This document shows, in pieces, positions 8,087 to 17,554 of a stretch of DNA of 64,000 nt. Origin of the DNA: Planctomycetota bacterium (GTDB taxonomy: Bacteria > Planctomycetota > Planctomycetia > Pirellulales > PLA5). Numbering within the stretch: position 1 is the stretch's first letter; the number at the start of each line of letters is the position of its first letter. Below the pieces are notes generated by a model, which was given only the letters and a program-made list of their open reading frames with translations, was not told where the DNA came from and searched no databases. The translations under genes were made by a program, and so were the position numbers. The stretch is taken from NCBI GenBank assembly GCA_003576845.1, contig QEVJ01000006.1:24873-88872 (forward strand). Reading direction: 5' to 3'.

Positions 8087-9877
8087 GTGTTCGACCTAAG
8101 AAACGCCCTAATTCTCGTCGGATTCTCCTGCTTGACCCCGCTGTTGGCCGGGGGGTGTGCCGATTCTCAAACGCCGGACGGCTCGGATTCCGCCCCGTCG
8201 TTTTCGCTCGATGCTCGAACGGCGGACCCGATAGCCGGCCCCAAGCTGTTCGTCGACGCGACGGGCGAGCTGGGAATCGACTGCGTGCACGATCCCGGCT
8301 TCTCGGGCGCTCCTTACGCCATGCCCCGGATCGTAGGTAGCGGCGGCGGCGTGCTCGATTTCGACAACGACGGGCGGCTCGACCTCTACCTGTTGCAAAA
8401 CGGCGGCGACGCGAGCAAATCCACGAGCCGGCTCTATCGCCAGGATGACACCGGCAAGTTCGTCGACGTGAGCGCCGGTTCCGGACTCGACCTCAAGGTG
8501 CAAGGGATGGGCTTCGCCGCGGGCGACGTGGATAACGACGGCCGCGTCGACGTCCTCATCACCGAGTACGGCCGCTCCCGCCTGTTCCTCAACCAAAGCG
8601 ACGGCGCCAAGCCCAAATTCGTCGCAGCGAGCGACGCGGGCATCGAAAACCGCATGTGGGGCACTTCCTGCTGTTTCGTCGACTACGACCGCGACGGTTG
8701 GCTCGATATCGTCCTGGTCAACTACGTCGACTACGACCCGTCGCGATGGTGCGCCGATGCTCGGGGGCGACAGGAATTTTGCGGGCCGGATAACTTTCCG
8801 GGGCGCGTGACGAAGCTGTTTCGCAACCTGAGCGGCCGAGCGACGAACCACAAGCCGATTCGCTTCGAGGACGTCACGGTCGCCGCGGGCCTGGCCACGC
8901 ATCCCGGTCCGGGCTTGGGCGTGTTCTGCGCCGACTTCAGCGGCGATCGCTGGCCCGACATCTTCGTCGCCAACGACGGCAAGCCCAACCACCTTTGGAT
9001 CAACCAGAAAGACGGCACGTTCAAGGAAGAAGGGCTACTCAGCGGCATCTCGACGAACGCGATGGGCAAGGCCGAAGCCAACATGGGCATCGCCGTCGGC
9101 GACGTCGACGGAAACGGCTTGTTCGACGTGTTCGTCACGCATCTGACCAGCGAAACGCACACGATGTGGATGCAGGACACGCGGGGGTTCTTTCAAGATC
9201 GCACCGTGGCCGCCGGCGTGACCGCCGCGTGGCGCGGAACGGGCTTCGGCACGATCATGGCCGACTTCGACAACAACGGCGCGGTCGATCTCGCGCTCGT
9301 CAACGGCAAAGTCGAACGCGGCGAGAGCGGACCGGACGCGCCGACGAAGCTCGACGCCTTCTGGTCGCCGTATGCCGAGCGGAATCAAGTCCTTCTCAAC
9401 GACGGCCGCGGCGGGCTACGCGACGTTTCGGCGGCGAACGCGCCATTTTCCGGACTTGCCGCCGTGTCGCGGGGGCTAATTTGTGCCGATCTCGACAATG
9501 ACGGCGGGCTCGACCTCGTCGTTACCCGCATCGCCCAGGGCGTGGCCGTTTATCGCAACGTGGCGCCGAATCGCGGGCATTGGCTCCGCGTGCGGGCGGT
9601 CGACCCGGCACTCCATCGCGACGCCTACGGCGCGGAGATTCACCTCCGCGTCGGCGAGCGCAAGCAGATGAGTTGGATCAATCCCGGGTATAGTTACTTA
9701 TGCAGCAACGACCCGCGAGCGCATTTCGGTCTCGGCGCGGCGGAACGCTACGACGCGCTTACCATCATCTGGCCGGATGGCGTCGAAGAATCGTTCCCCG
9801 GCGGCGCGGCCGACCGCGAAGTCGTCCTGCGGCGCGGCGAAGGTCAACTCGTCCAACCGGCGGCGGGTGCGCGATGA
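8087..9877 (+). CDS. FG-GAP/ASPIC-UnbV propeller lipoprotein
   Basis: 596 residues from GTG at 8087. The N-terminus is a lipoprotein signal with lipobox LAGGC, so the mature protein should be tethered outside the cytoplasm. At least six FG-GAP/VCBS repeats follow (for example GVLDFDNDGRLDLYL, AAGDVDNDGRVDVLI, CADLDNDGGLDLVV), whose Asp-rich loops bind calcium in known beta-propellers. The C-terminal ASPIC/UnbV domain runs from about 505 to 590 (AYGAEIHLRVG to LTIIWPDG). A longer frame from 8003 starts inside a palindromic repeat and would bury the signal, so it is rejected. The function of these CRTAC1-like proteins is not known. The stop overlaps the next start by ATGA. Confidence 0.85.
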   Translation: MFDLRNALILVGFSCLTPLLAGGCADSQTPDGSDSAPSFSLDARTADPIAGPKLFVDATGELGIDCVHDPGFSGAPYAMPRIVGSGGGVLDFDNDGRLDLYLLQNGGDASKSTSRLYRQDDTGKFVDVSAGSGLDLKVQGMGFAAGDVDNDGRVDVLITEYGRSRLFLNQSDGAKPKFVAASDAGIENRMWGTSCCFVDYDRDGWLDIVLVNYVDYDPSRWCADARGRQEFCGPDNFPGRVTKLFRNLSGRATNHKPIRFEDVTVAAGLATHPGPGLGVFCADFSGDRWPDIFVANDGKPNHLWINQKDGTFKEEGLLSGISTNAMGKAEANMGIAVGDVDGNGLFDVFVTHLTSETHTMWMQDTRGFFQDRTVAAGVTAAWRGTGFGTIMADFDNNGAVDLALVNGKVERGESGPDAPTKLDAFWSPYAERNQVLLNDGRGGLRDVSAANAPFSGLAAVSRGLICADLDNDGGLDLVVTRIAQGVAVYRNVAPNRGHWLRVRAVDPALHRDAYGAEIHLRVGERKQMSWINPGYSYLCSNDPRAHFGLGAAERYDALTIIWPDGVEESFPGGAADREVVLRRGEGQLVQPAAGAR

Positions 9878-9961
9878 ACCGCAAAGCAGCAAAGACGCAA
9901 AGACGTTCCGTAAGCGACATTCATAAGTGCCGTCTTTGCTCCTTTGCGCCATTGCGGTTGA
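9874..9961. repeat. Palindromic repeat, ATGAACCGCAAAG family, fused to a gene start
   Basis: Arms ATGAACCGCAAAGCAGCAAA and the inverted CTTTGCGCCATTGCGGTT resemble those at 5924-6015 (GCAAAGACGCAAAGACG words in place of GCAGAGACGCAGAG). Here the first ATG is also the start codon overlapping the upstream stop codon. Confidence 0.85.
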
Positions 9962-11451
9962 TTTCCACCCGCTCGGGCGCGATCCTGGCGGTGCTGGTGC
10001 TCGCCGCGTCGGGTTGCGGCAGGCCCGTTTCGCGGGAAGCGGCGTACGAGCCTCTGGCGCTCTCGCTGAAGCACGCGGACATGCTCGGCGACCCGCCTGC
10101 CCCGCCGAAGCTCGATTTCGTCGACGTCGACCGGGCCGTGGTCGCGGCGATTCAAAGGGCGGAGGAGGGCGTTCGCAAGAATCCGGATTCGGCGGATGCC
10201 TGGGGCAAGCTGGGGATGGTCCTGCTGGCTCACGAATTCGACGAGGCGGCCGCGGCGTGCTTGGCGCAGACGGAAATCTTGCAGCCGGACGAGCCGCGCT
10301 GGCCGTTTTTGCAGGGCATGGCGGTCCTTCGTTGGCGGCCGGGCGACGCCGTGCCGCTGTTGGAACGGGCCGTGAAACGGTTGCCGCCGCTCGGGACCTC
10401 CGCCGCGACCGAATCGGCGTCGCTGTCGGAAGCGCAGAAGGCCGCGGGCGCGAGCGCCATTCGCTTGCGACTCTTCGAGTTGTACGTGGAACTCGACCGG
10501 CCGAAGGACGCCGAAGCGCCGCTGCGGCAGTTTCTCAAGACCGATCCCGAAAACGGCCGCGCCCACCTGATCGCGGCGCGGATCGCGCTTCGCGGCGGGC
10601 GTTTGGAAGAATGTCTCCGCGAGGTGGAACTCGCCGGATACGCACGGCCCGCGCAAAAACCGGTTCACGAATTGAGGGCCGAAGCCTTTAGCCGCCAAGG
10701 GCGCAAGACCGATGCGGAAGCCGAACGCCGCATGGCCGCGGGCGTCGCCCAAGTCGCCTGGCCGGGACCCTACGACGACGATCTCGATAGCCTGCGAACG
10801 GGACTCAAGGTCGCCCTCAGCCGGGCCGACCGCTACTACGTCAACGGCAAGCCGCAAGCATCGATTGACGTGCTCAACGACGTGGTTAAGGAGTATCCCG
10901 AGTCCGAATGGGCGTGGATTCTCCTCGGCCGCGCGCAGATCAAGCTCCGGCGGCTCGACGAGGCCCAGGCGTCGCTCGAAAAGGCATTGGCGATCTCGCC
11001 GAAATCGGCCGACGCGCTGTTTCGTATGGGCGTCGTCCACTTCGTCCGCGGCGAGTATGCCGAAGCGGCCGAGTGGTATCGCAAGGTGATCGAACAGAAG
11101 GCCGATCACCCCGTGGCGCTCTACAACCTCGGGCAATGCGCTCGCCACCTTAAGCAACCCGACGTCGCGGCCGATTACTTTCGCCAGGCGATCGCCTGCG
11201 CCCCCGATAACTTCGAGCTGCTGTTCGCTCTCGGCGCCTTGCTCGCGGACGAAGGAAAGACCGAAGAAGGCCGCCGGTACCTCGAACAAGCCAAGAAACT
11301 CAGTCCGCGCGACCCGAGAGTGCTCGAGCGGCTCTACGAACTGGACCGGCGCGGCGCGAAGGGCGAGGAAGGTGAATCTCGACCGACCGACGGGACTCAC
11401 GAACCGCGTCCTGCGGGCACTTCTACGCCGCAAGCCAGGCCGGCGGATTGA
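9874..11451 (+). CDS. TPR-repeat lipoprotein
   Basis: 525 residues if the ATG at 9874 is used, which overlaps the previous stop in an ATGA. The first 28 codons (MNRKAAKTQRR...) are supplied by a palindromic repeat; an in-frame TTG at 9958 would give a more normal lipoprotein leader. The lipobox is LAASGC, so it is exported and lipid-anchored. From about residue 65 the protein is a string of TPR helices (ALEKALAISPKSADALFRMG, YNLGQCARHLKQPDVAADYF and others). A polar tail follows. Tight coupling to the propeller lipoprotein upstream suggests it acts as its scaffold or partner; that is inference. Confidence 0.8.
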   Translation: MNRKAAKTQRRSVSDIHKCRLCSFAPLRLISTRSGAILAVLVLAASGCGRPVSREAAYEPLALSLKHADMLGDPPAPPKLDFVDVDRAVVAAIQRAEEGVRKNPDSADAWGKLGMVLLAHEFDEAAAACLAQTEILQPDEPRWPFLQGMAVLRWRPGDAVPLLERAVKRLPPLGTSAATESASLSEAQKAAGASAIRLRLFELYVELDRPKDAEAPLRQFLKTDPENGRAHLIAARIALRGGRLEECLREVELAGYARPAQKPVHELRAEAFSRQGRKTDAEAERRMAAGVAQVAWPGPYDDDLDSLRTGLKVALSRADRYYVNGKPQASIDVLNDVVKEYPESEWAWILLGRAQIKLRRLDEAQASLEKALAISPKSADALFRMGVVHFVRGEYAEAAEWYRKVIEQKADHPVALYNLGQCARHLKQPDVAADYFRQAIACAPDNFELLFALGALLADEGKTEEGRRYLEQAKKLSPRDPRVLERLYELDRRGAKGEEGESRPTDGTHEPRPAGTSTPQARPAD

Positions 11452-11504
11452 TTCGAGTTCGCGTCGCGGCCGCGGCGTCGCGGAATCTCCGCGTCCTCGG
11501 CCGT

Positions 11505-13385
11505 TCACTCGCCCTCGCGCACCGTCGTCGTGCCGTCGAGGTTCCACTTCGGCACGTCTTGCTTTGTGCCGTCGGGCCACACGACGCGAACCGATTCGAC
11601 CATTGGCGACTTGCCGAGTCCAACGGTGACCGGCAATTCCACCTGCGACAAGTAGCTGCGCGTCGGCATGACCTGATGGGCATAAGTCCTGCCGCCGCGG
11701 CGGACTTCGATCCAGGCCCCGATGGCGTCGCGATTGCTCTTCGTGCCGACGAGCTTGAACCGCAGCCAATGCCGGCCGAGCTGCTGGTCGTTCCTCAACA
11801 ACAGCGGACGGCCGGCGATTTGCGTCAGCACCACGTCGAGGTCGCCGTCGCCGTCGATATCGGCATACGCCGCGCCGCGCCCAACGATCGGCTCGAACAG
11901 GTCCGCGCCCGCGGCGGATTTATCGACGGACACCAACTCGGTCGCGCTCGCCGCTCCGGCATTCCAAAACAATCGGGCGCTCTGGCGATAGCGTTGGCTC
12001 GATTGGACCTTCTCGATTTCTTCTTCGAGATGACCGTTGGCCGAGAGCACGTCGAGCCGGCCGTCGAGGTCGTAGTCGAAGAAAAACGTGCCGAACGAAA
12101 GGTCGAGCCGCGTGGGCGGGCCGAAGCCGGTCGCCACCGCTTCGTCGGTAAACGCGAGCGCGGGCTTGGGGGCTACGAATAGGGCCGACATTTCATTGGC
12201 GAAGTTGCCGATCGCCACGCCGAGCGCGTCGTCGCCCCGATAGCGAGCCGCGTCGATGCCCATCGCTCCGCGGGCGTTGCCCGAGCTATCGAACCCGATG
12301 CTCGCCGTGGCGCCGCATTCGACGAACGTGCCGTTGTGCTGGTTGTGGAACAAGAAGTTCTGCACGGTGTCGTTGGCGACGAAGACGTCGATCCACCCGT
12401 CGCGGTCGACGTCGGCGAAGGTGAGGCCGAGACTCTTGCCGACCGGAACGCCGGTGGCGCGGTTGACGACCCGAACGCCGGCCGCCGCGGAAACGTCGCT
12501 AAACTTCCCGTTGCCGTCGTTGCGGAAGAGGACCGGCTGAGAGCCCGCGAAGCTCAGCGGCGGTCCGTATGCCCGGCCGATGCCGGTGAGCTTGAACGAT
12601 TGCGCGAGGTCGATTTCGCGCGACCAGGCGACGTAGTTGCAGACGAACAAGTCGAGATCGCCGTCGTTGTCGTAGTCGAAGAAGCCGCAACTGGTGCTCC
12701 AGGCGTCGTCGGCGCCGGCGACACCCGCTGCCTTCGTCACATCTTCGAAGCGGCCGTTGCCGAGATTGCGAAACAAATGATTCAGCCCGACAGCGGAGAG
12801 ATACACGTCGACGAAGCCGTCGTTGTCGTAATCGCCCACGGTCACGCCCATGCCGTAGCAAGTGACGGCCAGGCCGGACTCGGCGGATATGTCCGCGAAC
12901 TTACCGTTGCCGTCGTTGCGATAAAGCGCCGCCGTGGGCGGCGTCGCCGACTTCGCGGACTCGTCCCACGGCCAGTAACACGAGTTGACCAGGAGCAAGT
13001 CCTGGTCGCCGTCGTTGTCGTAGTCGAAGAACGCGCAGCCTCCGCCCATCGTCTCGGGCAGGAGCTTTTCGCCTTTGGCGCCGTTGACGTGCGTGAAGGC
13101 GATGCCGGCTTCGGCAGCAATGTTCTTGAACGCAACCGGTTCGATCGCCGATCGATCGACGACGCGCGCCGCGGCCGGTGTCGATTCCGACTGCCGAATT
13201 TCCGATGGTTTCTCCCCGCGCCGCTGCCACCAAACGGCCGCCGCGACCAACGCCGCGATGGCGAGAATCACAAGCAGCGAACGGCGAAACGCGCGGCCGA
13301 TCACCGCGTCGTCGGCCGCGTCTTCGGGATCGGGCATTGTGGGCGGCGGCGGTGAGGATGCCGCGGGCTGATTCAAGTCGCTCAC
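11505..13385 (-). CDS. Membrane-anchored FG-GAP/ASPIC-UnbV protein
   Basis: 626 residues from GTG at 13385, which overlaps the upstream stop as GTGA; GGGAGG lies six bases before. A cytoplasmic Pro/Asp-rich leader precedes one membrane helix (about 35-52), then a linker. The propeller has repeats such as CAFFDYDNDGDQDLLLVN, TVGDYDNDGFVDVYLS and FADVDRDGWIDVFVAND. The ASPIC/UnbV domain is at the C-terminus (DAIGAWIEVRRGG, VRVVWPDG). The N-terminal AEAGIAFTHVNG motif is usual for this family. It is co-transcribed with the multiheme gene, so a shared extracytoplasmic process is likely, but its nature is unknown. Confidence 0.85.
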   Translation of the reverse strand: MSDLNQPAASSPPPPTMPDPEDAADDAVIGRAFRRSLLVILAIAALVAAAVWWQRRGEKPSEIRQSESTPAAARVVDRSAIEPVAFKNIAAEAGIAFTHVNGAKGEKLLPETMGGGCAFFDYDNDGDQDLLLVNSCYWPWDESAKSATPPTAALYRNDGNGKFADISAESGLAVTCYGMGVTVGDYDNDGFVDVYLSAVGLNHLFRNLGNGRFEDVTKAAGVAGADDAWSTSCGFFDYDNDGDLDLFVCNYVAWSREIDLAQSFKLTGIGRAYGPPLSFAGSQPVLFRNDGNGKFSDVSAAAGVRVVNRATGVPVGKSLGLTFADVDRDGWIDVFVANDTVQNFLFHNQHNGTFVECGATASIGFDSSGNARGAMGIDAARYRGDDALGVAIGNFANEMSALFVAPKPALAFTDEAVATGFGPPTRLDLSFGTFFFDYDLDGRLDVLSANGHLEEEIEKVQSSQRYRQSARLFWNAGAASATELVSVDKSAAGADLFEPIVGRGAAYADIDGDGDLDVVLTQIAGRPLLLRNDQQLGRHWLRFKLVGTKSNRDAIGAWIEVRRGGRTYAHQVMPTRSYLSQVELPVTVGLGKSPMVESVRVVWPDGTKQDVPKWNLDGTTTVREGE

Positions 13386-16324
13386 CGGCCACCTCCCGCA
13401 TCCACGCTTGCATTAGCGCCGGCGGCATCGCTCGCTTGCGCGTTCGTTCGCACTTTGGCATCTTTGTCCGCGACGGTCGTCGGTCCCAATCCCGGAGCGC
13501 CCGACCGGTGAAGCGAGTAGATCACGACCTTTTCCGCCGCGCGATCTGCCGCCGGATAACGCTTCCGCGCTTTGGCAATTGCCGAATCGCGTGCATTGTC
13601 GTCCAGCTTGTAGCGCTCGTGATATGCGGCGTGTTCGGCCGACCGCTTTTCATCGCCAAGCGCCCGATAGAGCAGCGACAAGTTGTAGTGAGCCGTTACG
13701 TTCTCCGAATCGAGCTTAAGGGTCTTCTCGAACTGCGCGGCCGCTTCGCGCAAAAGCGCCTCGCGTTCGGAGGCACTTGCCGGATCGCGTTCGAGCATCT
13801 TGGCCCGATCGAAGAGCGTTTCGCCGAGCAGGTTGATGACGTCGTAATCGAGGCTAAAGTCGTAGCCCCGCTCGATCATCACCGGGGTGCGGTCTTCGAG
13901 CACACTGCGGAAGTTTTTCTCTGCCTCGGCCAAATGGCCCTGTTGGCGATTCACGAGGCCCGAGAGCCAGGCGACGGTCCACGGCGGCGCGGGCGGATCG
14001 GCCTTCGCGGCCCGCTCCAGGGCCTCGACGGCGCGGTCCAAGTCGCCCTCGGCGTAGTGCACACGGCCCAAATTCAACGCGCCGTCGTACCTCGCGAGCT
14101 TTTCCACCTCCGCGAATGCTTCGCCGGCCTGCCGCAATTCGGCCGGACCTTTGAGCAGCAGCCCGATGCCGTAGTCGTTCCAGCGTTCCCACATGGGCGT
14201 CGCCGGCGCGGGAGCGTCGTCGACAACGCCTTCGCCGGAGCCTTCGGGAGCGATCCGAAACTCGATGCGGTCCGCGGCAATCGTCGTAATCGGCAGATCG
14301 TTTTTGTACGGCTCGCCGCGCTTGTGGCCGCGAATCGGCACGTCGTTCGGCTTCGCCGCCGTCGTCACGAACTCCATGTACCGCGCGTCGAACTTGCGGT
14401 ATTGCAGCTTCACCTCGACCGACAAAGCGCCGGCGGCGTCGGCAGGCACGTCGAGTCCGAGATGCAACGTCGCCGCCGCCCCTGGCGGAATCTGATTGTT
14501 ATAGAGCGGCACGAAAATGTCCTGCGGATTCCGGCGGTCGATGCGGTTTCCTTCGCGGTCGAGCATGAACACGTTGACGAAGTGCGTCCACGGATCGACG
14601 GTGCTGCTCTGGTCGAGCGCGCCGAGCCGGCCGACGACGCGGTCGCCGTTCTTCACCGTCACGTCGAGCCAAACTTCGTTCGAGTCGACCGTGCCTTGCG
14701 TGAACGGGTGCCCCAGCTTGAGCGTGCGGAGCACGACATCGAGCAAATACTTCTTGCCGGGATGGACCGCGGGAACGCGCGGCCGCAGCGGCGCGGTCAA
14801 GCGGCCGTCGATGTCGCCGCCCTCGCGCAGACCAAAAATGTCGGCCCGCAGCGTGCCCTTGAGGAACTCCTCGTGGGCCTTGACGACCTCGGGTTTGTCG
14901 CGCAAGTGAGCGATGCCGGTATTGGCGGCCGGAAACAAATGGTTGTGGACCGACAACTCCTTCGCGTCGTCGAAATACTTCGCCCCGAAGTCCCTTGACT
15001 CGGCCAGCGGCATGTGGCACGCGGCGCAGTTGTCCTTGGTCTTCGGCGGGTAGTAGAACGCGCTGGCCCGATGCCCCGACACGCCGGACAGCAGATACGT
15101 GTCGTAATGGTTTTGGCCGCGGACGAACTTGTAGTCGTTGAGGGCTTCCGGCAAATGCACCTTGTGGCACGTCGAGCAGAACTCCGCCGTGCGGTGGAAC
15201 GGCTTCAAGAAGGTCTTCTTGTGGAATTCCGGTTTCGCTTTGACCATCTGCTTGTTGATCCACAGCAGCGCCGGATTGTCGCTGAACGCGAACGGGTAGT
15301 GGAGCGGCTCTTCGATCGTAAAGTCGGCGTTGCCGCGGGTCGAGTTGACGTTGGTGATTGCGTGGCAAACGGTGCAGGTGATCCCCTGATGCGCCGTCGG
15401 GTCGGCCACGTCGTCGTAGTGCGGATCGTCGAACGCTCCGCTGAAAAACGGCACCGGATCGTGGCAACCCGCGCACCAGCGGGCCCGCTTCACGTCGCCC
15501 TGTTTCTTCTGCGAGAACTCGCGCGTTTCGCGGACGCTGGCGAGATAGGCCGGATTGTTGAACGAGCTGAAGCGATGCACGCTGTCCGACCATTGGGCGT
15601 GGACATCGGCGTGACATTCCTTGCAATAGGCGTCGTTCATGAGCGCAGCGGCCGGAATGAAGTCGCCGGTCGACGTGCGGGCGAGCGACGGTTGGAAATA
15701 TCGTTCGCCCTCGCTCGGGCCGACCGCAAACCAGGCCCGCGGGTCGGTGCGATGCGAGACGAGCATCACGGCACACGCGACGCCCACGACGCCGGCATAC
15801 GCAAACCCGACGCGCCATTTGATCCTCGGCCCGGCGAGACGATGCAGCCAGTAAAGCCAGCCCACCGCCAGCGGCGAGAGGATATGGAGCCAGTAGACGA
15901 TCGCCCGTGCGGCCGGCTCGCGAAGCTGCAACAGCGCCGAGTCGCCCAGCCGCATCAACAGCACGCCGGAGAGGAGCAGCACGAGCGACGCGGCGAGCAA
16001 GGCATATCCGGCCCGCAGAGCGCGGCGATTCTTGCGTCTGCGGGTGTTGTAGACGTGTACTCCCGCAAATACGACGAACGGCCCGATGAGCAACAAACCG
16101 AGCGCGAGGTGCGCGAGGAACATGTACTGATAGAAGTAGTTCTGGTACGTTTCTCCGGCGAGCGCTTCGAGCACGGTCACGCTCAACAGATAAACGCTGT
16201 TCGCCGACAGCAACGCGACGAGAATCAACACGGCGGTCAGCAGCCACCGTAACCGCGGCCCAACGGCGGGAATGTACTTGGCTCGTGGTTTCGCGACTGC
16301 AGGACTTTCGACGACGGACGCCAT
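13382..16324 (-). CDS. Membrane protein with five c-type heme sites and C-terminal TPRs (cytochrome c554-like)
   Basis: 980 residues from the ATG at 16324 (AAAGG upstream); the frame opens further upstream, but without a signal-like extension. Five hydrophobic helices lie at about 28-50, 66-90, 106-125, 142-160 and 173-191. H72/H90 are near the ends of helix 2 and H147/H161 near helix 4, a spacing that could ligate b-type hemes. The extracytoplasmic part has exactly five CXXCH motifs, at 234, 284, 317, 383 and 433, plus spare His in HAQWSDSVH. A beta-rich domain (about 500-720) and a TPR region (about 740-930) follow. A role in quinol-to-periplasm electron transfer is inferred. It overlaps the ASPIC/UnbV gene by GTGA. 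Confidence 0.8.
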   Translation of the reverse strand: MASVVESPAVAKPRAKYIPAVGPRLRWLLTAVLILVALLSANSVYLLSVTVLEALAGETYQNYFYQYMFLAHLALGLLLIGPFVVFAGVHVYNTRRRKNRRALRAGYALLAASLVLLLSGVLLMRLGDSALLQLREPAARAIVYWLHILSPLAVGWLYWLHRLAGPRIKWRVGFAYAGVVGVACAVMLVSHRTDPRAWFAVGPSEGERYFQPSLARTSTGDFIPAAALMNDAYCKECHADVHAQWSDSVHRFSSFNNPAYLASVRETREFSQKKQGDVKRARWCAGCHDPVPFFSGAFDDPHYDDVADPTAHQGITCTVCHAITNVNSTRGNADFTIEEPLHYPFAFSDNPALLWINKQMVKAKPEFHKKTFLKPFHRTAEFCSTCHKVHLPEALNDYKFVRGQNHYDTYLLSGVSGHRASAFYYPPKTKDNCAACHMPLAESRDFGAKYFDDAKELSVHNHLFPAANTGIAHLRDKPEVVKAHEEFLKGTLRADIFGLREGGDIDGRLTAPLRPRVPAVHPGKKYLLDVVLRTLKLGHPFTQGTVDSNEVWLDVTVKNGDRVVGRLGALDQSSTVDPWTHFVNVFMLDREGNRIDRRNPQDIFVPLYNNQIPPGAAATLHLGLDVPADAAGALSVEVKLQYRKFDARYMEFVTTAAKPNDVPIRGHKRGEPYKNDLPITTIAADRIEFRIAPEGSGEGVVDDAPAPATPMWERWNDYGIGLLLKGPAELRQAGEAFAEVEKLARYDGALNLGRVHYAEGDLDRAVEALERAAKADPPAPPWTVAWLSGLVNRQQGHLAEAEKNFRSVLEDRTPVMIERGYDFSLDYDVINLLGETLFDRAKMLERDPASASEREALLREAAAQFEKTLKLDSENVTAHYNLSLLYRALGDEKRSAEHAAYHERYKLDDNARDSAIAKARKRYPAADRAAEKVVIYSLHRSGAPGLGPTTVADKDAKVRTNAQASDAAGANASVDAGGGR

Positions 16325-16482
16325 AGACTGGCCTTTGGGAAATGACGGCTCCGTCCGCGAAAGAGAGGAGTTCGGCGCGTCCCGCGTCCGGGCGGAACAC
16401 CGCGCCGTCAAGGAAACCTTGAGTTTTTCTAGTATACTATCGCCGTACCGCATATCCATCGCCGCCGCGATGCATTTCATCC

Positions 16483-17514
16483 ATGCCCGACCGCTATTAC
16501 GCCGCTGCCTGCCAGTTCGACCTGCCCAACCCGACCTCGCGCGACCAGATCGCCGAGCGGGTCAGCCGGGTGCTCGCCGTCGTGGAACAGGCGGTGCAAG
16601 GCTACGCACCGTTTTTCGACGTGCGGTTGCTGGCATTTCCGGAGTTCACGCATGCCGCGCCGATCTACGCGACCGCGGCGGAAATCGCCGACCGGCTCGC
16701 CGTGCCGATTCCGAACGAGCACACCGATCGCTACGCGGCCAAGGCCCGCAAGTTGGGTGTGTTTATCCAGACCGGCACGTTCCTGGAGATCGACGCCCGC
16801 TGGCCCGGGCACGTGTTCAACACGACCTGTCTCATCGGACCCGACGGCTTGCTTTCGCGCTATCGCAAAGTACATCCGTGGGTGCCGTGGGAAGTGCATA
16901 CCAGCCCGCACGACCTGCCGGGCTACGACGAGCCGTTGTTCCCGGTCACGGAAACGGAGATCGGCCGCTTGGGCGCGGCGATTTGTTACGACTGGCTGTT
17001 CCCGGAGGCGATCCGGCAACTCGGCCTGGCCGGGGCGGAGGTGTTGATCCGCGTTTCCGCCTACATGGACCCCTGGGGCACCGCCGCGCCGCTCGACTGG
17101 TGGACGCTCGCCAATCGGATGCGGGCGATCGAGAATATGGCGTATGTCGTGGCCGCCAATCAGGCCGCCAGCCGCGAGCACTATCCGCCGTTCAGTTGGC
17201 CCGGCGGGAGCATGATCGTCGACTTCGACGGCCGGATTCTCGCGCAGGCCGATCCCGGGCCGGTCGAGAAGTTCTTGGTGGGGCCGATCGACCTTGCGGC
17301 GCTGCGGCACGAGCGCGAACGGCGGCGAGGGCACCATCTGCTGGCCCACTTGCGCACGGAAACCTATGCCGCGTATCGCCACGCCCTCTACCCCGCTGGA
17401 ACTGCCCGGAGCACACCTCCGACGGCCGAATCGAACGTAAACGCGCATGCGGCGGCGAAAGCGGCGTTGGCAAGTCTCCAAACGAAACGCGATTGGGATT
17501 CGCGGTCAATATGA
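16483..17514 (+). CDS. Nitrilase-superfamily carbon-nitrogen hydrolase
   Basis: 343 residues. The Glu-Lys-Cys catalytic triad of the superfamily is visible: E54 (FPEFTH), K129 (YRKVHPW) and C168 (ICYDWLFPE). These enzymes hydrolyse amides or nitriles in the cytoplasm; the substrate cannot be read from the sequence. The aliphatic amidase/N-carbamoyl hydrolase branch is likelier than true nitrilases, because of the WxxPE-like context after the nucleophile. It is divergent from the multiheme gene with a 158-base spacer. The last 40 residues (Ala/Thr-rich) look like a loose tail. The TPR-ASPIC gene follows after 40 bases on the same strand, so they may be co-transcribed. Confidence 0.82.
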   Translation: MPDRYYAAACQFDLPNPTSRDQIAERVSRVLAVVEQAVQGYAPFFDVRLLAFPEFTHAAPIYATAAEIADRLAVPIPNEHTDRYAAKARKLGVFIQTGTFLEIDARWPGHVFNTTCLIGPDGLLSRYRKVHPWVPWEVHTSPHDLPGYDEPLFPVTETEIGRLGAAICYDWLFPEAIRQLGLAGAEVLIRVSAYMDPWGTAAPLDWWTLANRMRAIENMAYVVAANQAASREHYPPFSWPGGSMIVDFDGRILAQADPGPVEKFLVGPIDLAALRHERERRRGHHLLAHLRTETYAAYRHALYPAGTARSTPPTAESNVNAHAAAKAALASLQTKRDWDSRSI

Positions 17515-17554
17515 CGACGGTGTTGCTCGGTAGGATCGGACAAGGACACATGCG

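Noticed and set aside
9844..11769. 641-codon minus-strand frame opposite the TPR lipoprotein
   Set aside because: Arg-rich shadow; the plus-strand frame has a lipobox and regular TPR helices.
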